The notes under the pieces: generated by a model
The model's input: the letters and a program-made list of their open reading frames with translations, nothing else
Told to the model about the DNA's origin: nothing
The model's database searches: none
Shown here: piece after piece, positions 33,279-41,801 of the stretch
Layout of the letters: every line of letters begins with the position of its first letter
Numbering within the stretch: position 1 is the stretch's first letter
Source: JADCGM01 sp943370355
Lineage (GTDB): Bacteria; Pseudomonadota; Alphaproteobacteria; Sphingomonadales; Sphingomonadaceae
Length of the DNA stretch: 64,000 nt
Direction: 5' to 3'
Assembly (NCBI GenBank): GCA_943370355.1
Contig: CALRQP020000013.1
Coordinates: forward strand, 1-64,000
Position numbers and translations under genes: made by a program

Positions 33279-33280
33279 AT

Positions 33281-33325
33281 TTCGATGGTTATCGAATTAT
33301 GGAACCCGGTCAAGTGATATTTCAA
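33281..33325 (-). promoter_or_regulatory. ars operon promoter with ArsR-like operator
   Basis: A perfect inverted repeat TTCGAT-GGTT-ATCGAA (33281-33296) lies 2 bp upstream of the arsR ATG. On the minus strand TTGAAA (33325-33320) and CATAAT (33301-33296) are 18 bp apart and could be the -35/-10. The operator would cover the transcription start. There is hardly any room for a ribosome site, so the first message may be nearly leaderless. Confidence 0.55.
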
Positions 33326-33350
33326 TGACAGTCGAAATGTTGCCGGACGT

Positions 33351-35444
33351 CTATTTCTGAGCTCCGAGACGGCGGACATGATCCTTCATCGCGGTGATCT
33401 CAGCCGGTTTCAGTACGCCTTCCCACGGTGGCATCATCGGGCCGCGGCCGATGCCCGGACCACCCTTGGCGATGACCTGGACGATGGCTTCATCGCTGAA
33501 ATAGCGCTGGAAGTTCGGGTCGGTGAAGTTCGGGACATAGTCGCCGAGTGCTTTGGCGTCGGGGCCGTCGCCCTTGCCGGATGCGCCATGGCAGCGAGCG
33601 CAGTTAACGGCATAGAGCGATTGCGCCTGCGCGAGGGTGACGGTTGCGGCGGGCGCGGCGGCGCTGGTTGCACGCGCGGCATCGGCGGCTTTGGCGGCAT
33701 CGCTTCCCGACGGGGCGAGCTTCGCGAGCATGCCGGTCGGGTGGTCATTGTCGCCCATCACGGTGATGAGCAACTCGCCATCGGGGGCAGCTGTGAAGCC
33801 GGTCAGGCCGCGCTGTGCGACGTCGGCGGAGCGGGCGACGACGGTCCATTTGTCGGTGCGCTTGGTGTCGGCGGGGATCGTCATGATCTCCCCCGAATAA
33901 TTGTCGCCGAACACATAGCGGTTCTTGAGGTCGGCGAGCTTGTCGCCGCGATAGACGAGGCCGCCGATCACCGAGCGCAGATAGGCGGTGTGGTGATAGG
34001 TCAGCACCGGCGGCGTTTCGACGCCGACAAAGTTGGCGGGCCGCGGGAAGGCGGGCTGCGCGGTGAAGCCTTCGATGAACGGAAATTGGTGGTTGGTGCC
34101 TTTGCCGATACGGTTCACCTCTTCCCATTCGGTCGAGCCGACCTCGCCGGCCCAGAGCTGGCCGCTCAAGAGGTCGAAGCTGATGCGGAAGGGATTGCGC
34201 AGGCCGTGCGCCCAATATTCGCCGAGCACGTTCGGGTTGCCGGCATAGGGGTTGTCCAGTGGGATGAAATAGTTGGCGGTCACGCCATTTTTGGGCTGAC
34301 GGGCGATTGGCCGCGAGACGGTGCCGCCCTTGCGGTCGACATCGAGCCGCAGGATGCCGCCGACCAGCGAACAGTCGATGCGCTGATGGCAGTTGGGCAT
34401 GCCCATCTCGCCGACCGAAAGATACAGGAAGCCGTCGGGGCCAAAATTCACAGAGCCGGCATTGTGATAGCCGTCATTGCCGCGACGCTGTTCGATGAGC
34501 GGAGTCGCGCTGGCGAGCGCTTTCGTCGGGTCGCCGGCTGACAGGTCGTAGCGGGTGAGATGGTTCACCTGCCGGTCGGCATGATATTCGGTGTAATAGA
34601 CGAACGCCTGACCCGCGCCGGGGCTTCCGACCTGCGTGAAAGCAGGATGCACGTCGAAGCCGAGCGCGCCATTCTCGAATTCAACGTAGCCGACTTTTGG
34701 CGCGATATCGAGCAGCAGCGTCTTGTTGGCGCCCGACGGGTAGTCGGCACGATAGAGCTTGCCGCCGCGTGTCAGGACATAGACATGCGCCGTGTCGCCC
34801 CTCGCGAATTTGGCATCGATAGGCGTTTCGAACAGCGTCGTGCCGAGCGCATTGACGAGCGTGTAGGGATGATCACCGCCGACGTTGGCGGAAACGCGGA
34901 TGTTGGTGACCCAATTGGCGAAGTCTCGGTCGACAGTGAACTGGCGCGCGACGACAAGCGGTGTCATCGCGAACAGCAGGATTGGCCAGGTCCAGGGCGA
35001 TTTCAGCAGCCCGAACAGGTTCCCTAAGAAGGCGCCGGCTGTGCCGCGAAAGGCCATAAACGCGGCGAGAAAAAGGGCGAAGGCGATCAGCGAAGCGTCG
35101 AGCAGCAGTTCCGGGCTGAAGCTGATGGCGGTCAGTAGGAACAGGTAGAGCGCGGCAGCGACGATGCCGGTCAGCAGCGCGTAGATCTCCTTGGCGGCGC
35201 GGCGCGGGCTGCCGAACACGTCCCATCCATTGAGCAGGCCGTTGATGATGAACGCGGCGCCGCAGAAGCCAAGGAAGGCCTTCAAGACGACCAGCGTATC
35301 GGCCATCGAGAATGAGATTTGCGGCAGGTGCAGCAGCGCTTTGGGGATAATCCGGAAATTTTCGGCAATCGGCGCGCCGATGAACACCGCCGCGGCGACG
35401 ATCACCAGTTCGAGGAGAAAGATCCAAACCCGCCGCAGAGCCAC
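33351..35444 (-). CDS. Membrane-anchored PQQ-dependent sugar dehydrogenase fused to cytochrome c
   Basis: The 697-residue protein has about five N-terminal membrane helices (residues ~5-170). A six-bladed propeller of the soluble glucose/sorbosone dehydrogenase type follows (NFGPDGFLYLSVGEMG, WAHGLRNPFRISFD, LWAGEVGSTEWEEV, DGELLITVMGD). A C-terminal cytochrome c domain has the haem site CARCHG and a candidate Met ligand near GPMMPPWEGVL. Electrons from sugar oxidation could pass to the haem and the respiratory chain. A GTG start at 35444 is chosen so the membrane helices are included; an internal ATG would drop one. It is divergent from the TonB-dependent receptor. Confidence 0.82.
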   Translation of the reverse strand: MALRRVWIFLLELVIVAAAVFIGAPIAENFRIIPKALLHLPQISFSMADTLVVLKAFLGFCGAAFIINGLLNGWDVFGSPRRAAKEIYALLTGIVAAALYLFLLTAISFSPELLLDASLIAFALFLAAFMAFRGTAGAFLGNLFGLLKSPWTWPILLFAMTPLVVARQFTVDRDFANWVTNIRVSANVGGDHPYTLVNALGTTLFETPIDAKFARGDTAHVYVLTRGGKLYRADYPSGANKTLLLDIAPKVGYVEFENGALGFDVHPAFTQVGSPGAGQAFVYYTEYHADRQVNHLTRYDLSAGDPTKALASATPLIEQRRGNDGYHNAGSVNFGPDGFLYLSVGEMGMPNCHQRIDCSLVGGILRLDVDRKGGTVSRPIARQPKNGVTANYFIPLDNPYAGNPNVLGEYWAHGLRNPFRISFDLLSGQLWAGEVGSTEWEEVNRIGKGTNHQFPFIEGFTAQPAFPRPANFVGVETPPVLTYHHTAYLRSVIGGLVYRGDKLADLKNRYVFGDNYSGEIMTIPADTKRTDKWTVVARSADVAQRGLTGFTAAPDGELLITVMGDNDHPTGMLAKLAPSGSDAAKAADAARATSAAAPAATVTLAQAQSLYAVNCARCHGASGKGDGPDAKALGDYVPNFTDPNFQRYFSDEAIVQVIAKGGPGIGRGPMMPPWEGVLKPAEITAMKDHVRRLGAQK

Positions 35445-35531
35445 CCGCCGTCCCCTTGCAATCCGCCGCGATTGCGGCTTGTAACGCCCGCCCGTGCGTC
35501 TCGCGCGGCTATGCCCCAGTCGAGTGCGCGA

Positions 35532-37358
35532 ATGAAGAGAGAGTTTGCAGCGGCGTTGATCCTGATCTCCGCGTCTGTCGGGGCGGAGGAGATTGTCGTG
35601 ACGGCGTCGCGGACGGAGCCGTCGGTCGTGGAGTTGGGCGGGACGGTCATTTCGGCCGATGCGATCGCGGCGTTGCAGCCGGCGACAACGCTCGATCTGC
35701 TCGACCGGGTCGCGGGCGTGCGGGCGTTTCAGAAGGGCGGGGAGGGCGGCGGCAGCTATCTGTCGCTGCGTGGCGGCGAGCCGAACTTCACGCTGGTGTT
35801 GCTCGACGGGGTCAAGGTTGGCGATCCGACCAACAGCCAGGGCGGGGCCTTCGATTTCGGCCAGATCGATCCCGCAGCCCTCGAGCGGATTGAGGTGGCA
35901 CGCGGCGGGCTGTCGGCGGTGCACGGCGCGGATGCGCTGGCGGGCGTAGTCAATCTGCGGCTGCGGCAGCCCGTGGCAGGCGAGGATTTCGGATCGGCGC
36001 GGCTGTTTGGCGATACGCGCGGTCGGGTCGGCGGTGACGCAACGGCTGGGCTCGGCTGGAGGGATGGCGGGCTGTTGCTCAGCGCCGGGGGCTATGACAG
36101 CGGCGACGGGACAGTTGGGTCCGATCTGCAGCGGCGACAGCTGCTGGCGAAGGTCGCGCAGGAGGTCGGCGGCTGGACGCTATCAGGGCTGGCGCTGCAT
36201 GCGCGATCGGAGCGGTCGGTTTTTCCCGAGGACAGCGGCGGGCCGCGGCTGGCGGTTCTGCGCGACCGGGAAACCGGTAGCGCCCGGTTGACGATCGGGT
36301 CGGTCGATCTGGCGCGCGACGCGGCAGCGAAGCTGCGGCCGCATTTGGCGCTGAACTGGACGCGGCAGGTTTCGGCGTCGGATAGTCCCGGGATCGCGCC
36401 CGGCGTGCTGGATGGCGTGCCGCCAATCACCGCCGATACGCGGTTCGAGCGGACCGAGGCCCTTGGCGATATGCGGTGGCGCGTTGCCGACGTCCTGACG
36501 GTCGTTGCAGGCGGCGGATATCTGAACGAGCGCGGGCGTAGCAGCGGTGTGGTCGATTTCGGCTTTCCGATTCCCGCCGATTTCCGCATCCGGCGGCATG
36601 TCGCCAGTGGGTTTGCCGAGGCGACAATCGGCGCACGCGCACAGCTGACAGGTGGCGTCCGCTACGATGATCCGTCCACGGCCAAGGGCGAGTGGACCGG
36701 GCGCGTCTCGGGGCGACTTCCAGTGGGCGGCTTTACGCTGACGGGCGGATGGTCGGAGGGCTATAAGCTGCCGAGCCTGTACGCGCTTGCCTATCCGCTG
36801 ATCGCCAACCCGGCGCTGAAGCCGGAGCGCAGCGAAAACTGGGAGGCGGGTGTCGAAAGGAAATGGGACGGCGGCCGCGTGCGCGCCGGTTATTTCCATA
36901 CGCATTTTTCTGATCTCATCGATTTCGATCCGGCGTTGTTCACCAACGTCAACCGGGCGAGGGTCACCACGCAGGGCGTAGAGGCTCAGGGCGAGTGGAC
37001 GCTCGGCAATTGGTCGGCGGACGGCTCGCTGACCTGGCTCGACGTCAGCAGCGCGACGCCGCTGCGATCACGCCCGCACTGGCAGGGCGCGGCGCGGCTG
37101 GCGTGGCGAGCGGAGCCTCGGCTGATGCTTGACGCCGCCCTGCGGTTCAATTCGAGTTTCCTCGACAGCTCGGTGCCAACGGGGCTGATCCGCGCCGATG
37201 GCCACACGGAAATCGATCTGGGCGCACGCTATGCGCTGAGTGACGTACTGTCGCTATCGCTCGTCGCACGCAATCTACTGTCCGCGAACTATGAGGATTC
37301 GGTCGGCTTCCCCGGCGAAGGCCGGACGCTGCGCGCGAGCCTGTCGGCGCGCTTCTGA
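35532..37358 (+). CDS. TonB-dependent outer-membrane receptor, BtuB-like
   Basis: This 608-residue receptor has a short signal peptide (MKREFAAALILISASVGA), a TonB box (EEIVVTASRTE) and a plug domain (LDLLDRVAGVRAFQKGG then GSYLSLRGGEPNFTLVLLDG and IERIEVARGGLSAVHGADAL). A 22-strand barrel ends in LRASLSARF with a terminal Phe. The plug resembles vitamin B12 receptors. No cobalamin riboswitch is visible in the 87-bp spacer, and no btuCDF genes are near, so the ligand is open. It converges with the DUF882 gene. Confidence 0.9.
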   Translation: MKREFAAALILISASVGAEEIVVTASRTEPSVVELGGTVISADAIAALQPATTLDLLDRVAGVRAFQKGGEGGGSYLSLRGGEPNFTLVLLDGVKVGDPTNSQGGAFDFGQIDPAALERIEVARGGLSAVHGADALAGVVNLRLRQPVAGEDFGSARLFGDTRGRVGGDATAGLGWRDGGLLLSAGGYDSGDGTVGSDLQRRQLLAKVAQEVGGWTLSGLALHARSERSVFPEDSGGPRLAVLRDRETGSARLTIGSVDLARDAAAKLRPHLALNWTRQVSASDSPGIAPGVLDGVPPITADTRFERTEALGDMRWRVADVLTVVAGGGYLNERGRSSGVVDFGFPIPADFRIRRHVASGFAEATIGARAQLTGGVRYDDPSTAKGEWTGRVSGRLPVGGFTLTGGWSEGYKLPSLYALAYPLIANPALKPERSENWEAGVERKWDGGRVRAGYFHTHFSDLIDFDPALFTNVNRARVTTQGVEAQGEWTLGNWSADGSLTWLDVSSATPLRSRPHWQGAARLAWRAEPRLMLDAALRFNSSFLDSSVPTGLIRADGHTEIDLGARYALSDVLSLSLVARNLLSANYEDSVGFPGEGRTLRASLSARF

Positions 37359-37359
37359 C

Positions 37360-37923
37360 CTACCAGTAGCGGACGCGGCCCGTGTCCATGTGGACGAAGT
37401 TCGAGTCCGGGTAGTAGCCGACGCCGCCACCCTGGATCGCCAGACCGGCCTTGCGCAGATTGGCAAGATCGACACCCGGCAAGCGCACATCGATCGCCTT
37501 GCCGAGCTCATGCTGGCTATGCTTGGCAACGCCCGAATGTTCGGATGCGCCGCGCAGCATTTCGTTGGTCTTCGGGCTGCGATAGCCCGAGATGATCTCG
37601 AAGCGCTTGCCCTCAGCACCGGTCAGGCGCTGCGCCTGCGCGAGGATGTCGAACAGCTTCGGGTCGATCGCATCGATGTCGCCGGTGCGGAAGTCGCGAA
37701 GCAGATGGTTGAGCTGGTTCAGACCGCCCGGCACATAGCTGCCATCAGCCCAGTAGACCGTCTTCAGCGTCTCGCCGGTGTGGGTATGATAGAAGGCGAG
37801 CGCACGTTCGCCGCCTGAGCGGAATGGTGCGGCCAAGGCCGCGCCCGGGAGCAGCGAAGCTCCGATCAAACCAGCGCCAGCCGCGAGGAATCCGCGGCGG
37901 CTCGAAACCGCAACATCAAACAT
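37360..37923 (-). CDS. DUF882/M15-type murein endopeptidase-like protein, Tat-exported
   Basis: This 187-residue protein begins with a twin-arginine signal (VSSRRGFLAAGAGLIGASLL). The mature part matches YcbK/DUF882 of the peptidase M15 superfamily: ISGYRSPKTNEMLR, the zinc motif SQHELGKAIDVRLPG (His, Asp) and NFVHMDTGRVRYW (His). Members cut peptidoglycan cross-links. ATG 37923 is chosen over a longer frame because the Tat motif then sits at the N-terminus. It is divergent from an L,D-transpeptidase, so cross-link cutting and making enzymes share an upstream region. Confidence 0.9.
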   Translation of the reverse strand: MFDVAVSSRRGFLAAGAGLIGASLLPGAALAAPFRSGGERALAFYHTHTGETLKTVYWADGSYVPGGLNQLNHLLRDFRTGDIDAIDPKLFDILAQAQRLTGAEGKRFEIISGYRSPKTNEMLRGASEHSGVAKHSQHELGKAIDVRLPGVDLANLRKAGLAIQGGGVGYYPDSNFVHMDTGRVRYW

Positions 37924-38001
37924 GAAGAACCCCAGCTCTGCGGCTTTGAGACTTTCTCGGGGCCGCAGCGTTTCCCCTATGGGCAATATTGGGAGTACCG
38001 C

Positions 38002-39075
38002 ATGCGTTGTCGATATTTGGTTGCTGCAGCCTGTCTTGCTTACGGCACAGCCGGTCTTGCCGCTGTCCCCGTAGCGGGCAACTGGACGGAGGCGGCGATC
38101 AACAGGGCCGAAACGACCAATGTGAAGGCCGGTAGTTCCGGACCGGCGGCACTCCGCGCGCAGGTGCTGCTTGACCGGGCCGGCTTCTCGATGGGGGTCA
38201 TCGACGGAAATTTCGGCGGGATGAGTGACAAGGCCGTGCGCGCCTTCCAGAAATCACGCGAATTGCAGGTCACGGGGGCTGTCGACACGGCAACCTGGGC
38301 CGAACTGTCGAAGGATGCACGGCCGGCGGCAGTGACACTTGCGATCAGTGGCGAAGATGCGGCGGGACCGTTCGTCGCGGTGCCGCATGAAATGGCCGAC
38401 AAAGCCAAGCTGCCGGCGCTCTACTACGGCACGCTCGTCGAGGCGATGGCCGAGAAATTCCACACGACGCCAGCCTTCATTGCGCGGTTGAATCCCGGTG
38501 TCACCCAGCTCGCGCCTGGCACGATGTTGCTGGTGCCGAACGTCAGGGGCGTCGCCGCATCCGCTGATCCGGCCGCACCGCCGCCGGCTTCGGCGGTTAC
38601 CGCTGCGGCTCGCGGCTGGACCGAAACGCTTAATGAACTGAGCGTGGCCGCCGAACAGCCCAAGGCGGCAAAAGTGGTCGTCGACAAGTCTGACAGGACG
38701 GTCATGGCCTTTGACGCGAGCGGCAAGCTGCTCGCAGCCTTTCCAGCGACGATTGGCAGTAGGCATGATCCGCTGCCGATCGGCACCTGGAAGATCCAGG
38801 GCGTCTCGAAGACGCCGACGTTTCATTACAATCCGGCGCTATTTTGGGACGCCGATACCAAGGACGTGAAGGCGAAGATCCCGGCCGGACCGAATAACCC
38901 TGTTGGTGTTGTCTGGATCGATCTCTCCAAGCCACATTACGGAATTCACGGGACGCCGGAGCCACAGACGATTGGGCGCACGGAGAGCCATGGATGCATC
39001 CGGCTAACCAATTGGGATGCAGCGCGGCTGGCCCAGATGGTCTCGCCCGGCGTTGTGGCCGAGCTTCAGGAGTAG
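38002..39075 (+). CDS. L,D-transpeptidase (YkuD) with peptidoglycan-binding domain
   Basis: This 357-residue protein has a signal peptide (residues 1-~20), a PG_binding_1 domain (LRAQVLLDRAGFSMGVIDGN then AVRAFQKSRELQVTGAVD), a LysM-like segment (FHTTPAFIARLNPGVTQLAP), and a C-terminal YkuD catalytic domain ending with HGTPEP then TESHGCIRLTNWDAARL. The catalytic Cys lies in SHGCIR. It builds 3-3 cross-links or anchors lipoproteins in the periplasm. The M23 gene starts six bases after its stop, so the two form an operon. Confidence 0.94.
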   Translation: MRCRYLVAAACLAYGTAGLAAVPVAGNWTEAAINRAETTNVKAGSSGPAALRAQVLLDRAGFSMGVIDGNFGGMSDKAVRAFQKSRELQVTGAVDTATWAELSKDARPAAVTLAISGEDAAGPFVAVPHEMADKAKLPALYYGTLVEAMAEKFHTTPAFIARLNPGVTQLAPGTMLLVPNVRGVAASADPAAPPPASAVTAAARGWTETLNELSVAAEQPKAAKVVVDKSDRTVMAFDASGKLLAAFPATIGSRHDPLPIGTWKIQGVSKTPTFHYNPALFWDADTKDVKAKIPAGPNNPVGVVWIDLSKPHYGIHGTPEPQTIGRTESHGCIRLTNWDAARLAQMVSPGVVAELQE

Positions 39076-39081
39076 GTTGCA

Positions 39082-39759
39082 ATGATCTCCAGAACGCGTG
39101 CAACGCTAGCGATTGTGCTCGCCGTCCTGGTTACGGCGGTCATTACAAGCGCGGTATGGCTGGTGATCCTCAACTTGCAGGATAACGGCACATTGCGGCC
39201 GGCAGCGCCCCCTTCGACAAGCACGACGCCTGTTGGTCGGCCAACAACGCTGCGGCCCGCTGCTGTCTCGAGCGAAGATATTGCGGCCTTGATGGCGAAG
39301 CGGCTGACCGTGCCCGTCTCCGGCATCGGCACGGCGCAGCTGGCCGACACCTTTGCCCAAGCGCGGGACGGCGGGGCGCGACCGCATGATGCGATCGACA
39401 TTTTGGCGGCACGCGGCACGCCCGTTGTCGCGACAGAGGATGGACGGATCGCCAAATTGTTCGAAAGCAAGGCGGGCGGGATTACCATCTACCAATTCGA
39501 TCCGACCGAACGGTTTGCCTATTACTACGCCCATCTCGACCACTACGCTGACGGGCTGGCCGAGGGGCAAATGGTTCGGCGAGGAACGGTGATCGGCTAT
39601 GTCGGTTCGACCGGCAATGCTTCGCCCGAGGCACCGCATTTGCATTTCGCCATCTTCTTGCTCGGGCCGGAAAAGAAGTGGTGGGAGGGGACGGCGATAA
39701 ACCCGTTCGAACCGCTGGGTGGAACAACAGCCCCGCCCGGTTCATTATCGACGCCGTAA
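39082..39759 (+). CDS. M23 family metallopeptidase (LytM-like), membrane-anchored
   Basis: This 225-residue protein has an N-terminal membrane anchor (LAIVLAVLVTAVITSAVWLV). The M23 peptidase domain has zinc ligands in RPHDAIDILA (His, Asp) and PHLHFAIF, with the HxH of the active site, and YYYAHLDHYADGL between. It cuts peptidoglycan cross-bridges or activates amidases. It follows the L,D-transpeptidase after six bases, and the histone-like gene follows after 20 bases, suggesting a single transcript. Confidence 0.92.
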   Translation: MISRTRATLAIVLAVLVTAVITSAVWLVILNLQDNGTLRPAAPPSTSTTPVGRPTTLRPAAVSSEDIAALMAKRLTVPVSGIGTAQLADTFAQARDGGARPHDAIDILAARGTPVVATEDGRIAKLFESKAGGITIYQFDPTERFAYYYAHLDHYADGLAEGQMVRRGTVIGYVGSTGNASPEAPHLHFAIFLLGPEKKWWEGTAINPFEPLGGTTAPPGSLSTP

Positions 39760-39779
39760 CGAACGCAGGAGTTTAGACA

Positions 39780-40274
39780 ATGACCGATCCCAAGAAGCCG
39801 GCCGACAGCGCCACGACCGGCGCGAAAGTCCGTGCCGTCGCCAAGAAATTGCTGACCAAGCGTAATGTCGCGATCGGCGCGCAGATCGCCGGCGTTGGCC
39901 TTGCGCTGTCGTCGAAGCGCGTGCGGGGCGGAGCGGCCAACGCGATCAAGGCGGCGACCGAGGTTCTTTCAAAGGCCGGCAAGAGCGCCGGCGCGGAAGT
40001 CGGCAAGGCGTATGAGGCGGTCAGCGGAGCTGCCGCGAGCGTGACCGCCAAGGCCAAGTCGCCGAAGCCCGCGGCCACCAAGAAGCCGACGACTGCGCGC
40101 AAGGCATCGCCGAAGTCTGCTGCGAAGGCGACCGCGAAGCCCGCCGCCGCGGCGAAGGCTGCGACGGCCAAGGTGTCTGCTGCAAAACCAGCTGCGGTGA
40201 AAGCGGCTGCTCCTAAGGCAGCGAAGCCAGCCGCTACAAAGGCCAAGCCTGGCCGCAAACCCGCCGCGAAGTAG
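39780..40274 (+). CDS. Histone H1-like Ala/Lys/Pro-rich protein
   Basis: This 164-residue protein has a short N-terminal part (KKLLTKRNVAIGAQIAGVGL) with a weakly hydrophobic helix. From about residue 85 it is a tail almost only of Ala, Lys and Pro with repeats such as KPAAAAKAATAK and PAAVKAAAPKAAKP. Such tails resemble eukaryotic H1 and bacterial HctB/AlgP-like DNA-binding proteins. It lies in line with M23 upstream and Dps downstream. DNA binding is inferred from composition, and low-complexity sequence makes homology assignment weak. Confidence 0.75.
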   Translation: MTDPKKPADSATTGAKVRAVAKKLLTKRNVAIGAQIAGVGLALSSKRVRGGAANAIKAATEVLSKAGKSAGAEVGKAYEAVSGAAASVTAKAKSPKPAATKKPTTARKASPKSAAKATAKPAAAAKAATAKVSAAKPAAVKAAAPKAAKPAATKAKPGRKPAAK

Positions 40275-40323
40275 GCAATTGCTCGCGTCGCTCATCGACG
40301 CATTCGATCACGTAGAGCGGAAC

Positions 40324-40364
40324 AATGCGCTGGACTCGCCCGTCGGGTCCGGCGCATTTTCCTT
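40324..40364 (+). terminator. Putative terminator between H1-like gene and dps
   Basis: AATGCGCTGGAC and GTCCGGCGCATT form a 12-bp stem (one G-T) around an 11-base loop, followed by TTCCTT. It should separate the upstream peptidoglycan/H1-like transcript from dps. Confidence 0.55.
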
Positions 40365-40390
40365 GGGCGAAACGTCAGCGGGAGACGGAC

Positions 40391-40870
40391 ATGGCCAAGG
40401 CCGCGAAGATCGATATCGGCATCCCCGACAAGCAGCGCCGCGCGATTGCGGACGGGCTGTCCCGGCTGCTCGCCGACACCTATACGCTGTACCTCAAGAC
40501 CCACAATTTCCACTGGAATGTGACGGGGCCGCAATTCAACACGCTGCACCAGATGTTCGAGGTGCAGTATATGGAATTGGCTTTGGCGGTCGACACGATT
40601 GCCGAGCGCATCCGCGCACTCGGCGAGCCGGCACCGGGCAGCTATTCGGCTTATGCGAAGCTGGCGACGGTCAAGGAAGCCGATGGCGTTCCGGCGGCGG
40701 ACGAAATGATCCGGCAGCTCGCGGCCGATCAGGCGACCGTCGTGCGGACAGCGCGCGGCGTGTTCCCGCTTGCGGACGACGCCCATGACGAGCCGACCGC
40801 CGACCTGCTGACCCAGCGGATGCAGATCCACGAGAAGACCGCGTGGATGCTGCGGGCGATGCTCGGCTGA
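40391..40870 (+). CDS. dps: Dps family DNA-protecting ferritin-like protein
   Basis: This 159-residue four-helix protein has KTHNFHWNVTGPQFNTLHQM then FEVQYMELALAVDTIAERIR, which holds the dinuclear ferroxidase ligands shared between subunits (His, His, Asp, Glu), and ALGEPAPGSYSAYAKL. Dps dodecamers oxidise and store iron with H2O2 and protect DNA in stress. ATG 40391 follows GGAGACGG. It sits downstream of the H1-like gene, so two candidate nucleoid proteins are adjacent, with a hairpin between them. Confidence 0.95.
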   Translation: MAKAAKIDIGIPDKQRRAIADGLSRLLADTYTLYLKTHNFHWNVTGPQFNTLHQMFEVQYMELALAVDTIAERIRALGEPAPGSYSAYAKLATVKEADGVPAADEMIRQLAADQATVVRTARGVFPLADDAHDEPTADLLTQRMQIHEKTAWMLRAMLG

Positions 40871-40925
40871 GGCTTCCGGGCTGGGGCGCGCGCTGCTAGA
40901 CCGCCCGAAGGTGGGGGAGCGGGCA

Positions 40926-41801
40926 GTGTACGCAGTCGTCGAAGCCGGAGGTACCAAATTCAATTGTGCCGTCGGGACGCATCCGGGGGATATCCGGGCG
41001 CGGACGCGGATTGCGACGCGCGGGCCAGTCGAGACGCTTGCGGAAGTCTATGACTTCTTTCAGGAATCTGTGAGAGCTCTAGGGGCGGTGCGGGGGCTTG
41101 GCGTTGGCTGCTTTGGGCCGCTCGACCTGAAGCCCGGCTCGCCGACCTGGGGCCATATCGCAGCCACTGCGAAACCGGGCTGGAACTGGGTCGACATCTG
41201 CGGACCGCTGGCAAAGCAGCTCGGCTGCCCAGCGGGGTTCGACACCGATGTAAACGGCGCGGCGATCGGTGAGCACCGCTGGGGCGCGGGGCAGGGCCTG
41301 AGCGACATCGTGTACATCACGGTGGGGACTGGCATCGGCGGCGGGGCGATCGTTCGCGGGCAGCCGGTGCACGGGCTCATGCATCCCGAGATGGGTCATG
41401 CGCCGATGCGGCGGCATGCGGACGACGACTATCCCGGCTTCTGCCCGTTTCACGGCGACTGCGCCGAGGGACTGATCAGCGGCCCGGCCATCCGCGACCG
41501 GCTCGGCGCGCCGCTCAATGAACTGCCTGACGACCATCCGTTCCGCGCGATTCTCGCGGATTATCTGGGGCAATTTTGCGCGCAGATCGTGTTCATGTTC
41601 AGCCCCGAGCGGATCATATTGGGCGGCGGGGTGATGAATGCGGGCGGGTTGCATGCGCCGGTTGAAACGGCACTGCGCCGCTGGCTGAATGGGTTCATTG
41701 CTGCGGACGCCGTGAACCGCGGCGGTTTTATTGTGCCGCCAGCGCTCGGCGATGATGCGGGGCTGGCAGGGGCGTTTGCGCTGGCAATGGACGCGCGTTG
41801 A
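40926..41801 (+). CDS. ROK family sugar kinase (fructokinase-like)
   Basis: The 291-residue kinase begins MYAVVEAGGTKFNCAVG (ATP-binding phosphate loop) and has the catalytic Asp in GFDTDVNGAAIGEHRWGAGQ, the GTGIGGGAIVRG loop, and the ROK zinc site HPEMGHAPMRRH then CPFHGDCAEGLISGPAI. This pattern is that of fructokinases such as YdhR/Mak. GTG 40926 follows GGGGGAGCGG; a GTG at 40911 is possible but would use up that site. Its stop overlaps the acyltransferase start (TTGA). Confidence 0.92.
   Translation: MYAVVEAGGTKFNCAVGTHPGDIRARTRIATRGPVETLAEVYDFFQESVRALGAVRGLGVGCFGPLDLKPGSPTWGHIAATAKPGWNWVDICGPLAKQLGCPAGFDTDVNGAAIGEHRWGAGQGLSDIVYITVGTGIGGGAIVRGQPVHGLMHPEMGHAPMRRHADDDYPGFCPFHGDCAEGLISGPAIRDRLGAPLNELPDDHPFRAILADYLGQFCAQIVFMFSPERIILGGGVMNAGGLHAPVETALRRWLNGFIAADAVNRGGFIVPPALGDDAGLAGAFALAMDAR

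Noticed and set aside
35445..35531. Cobalamin riboswitch before the BtuB-like receptor
   Set aside because: The spacer is only 87 bp and shows no B12-box-like or multi-stem pattern.
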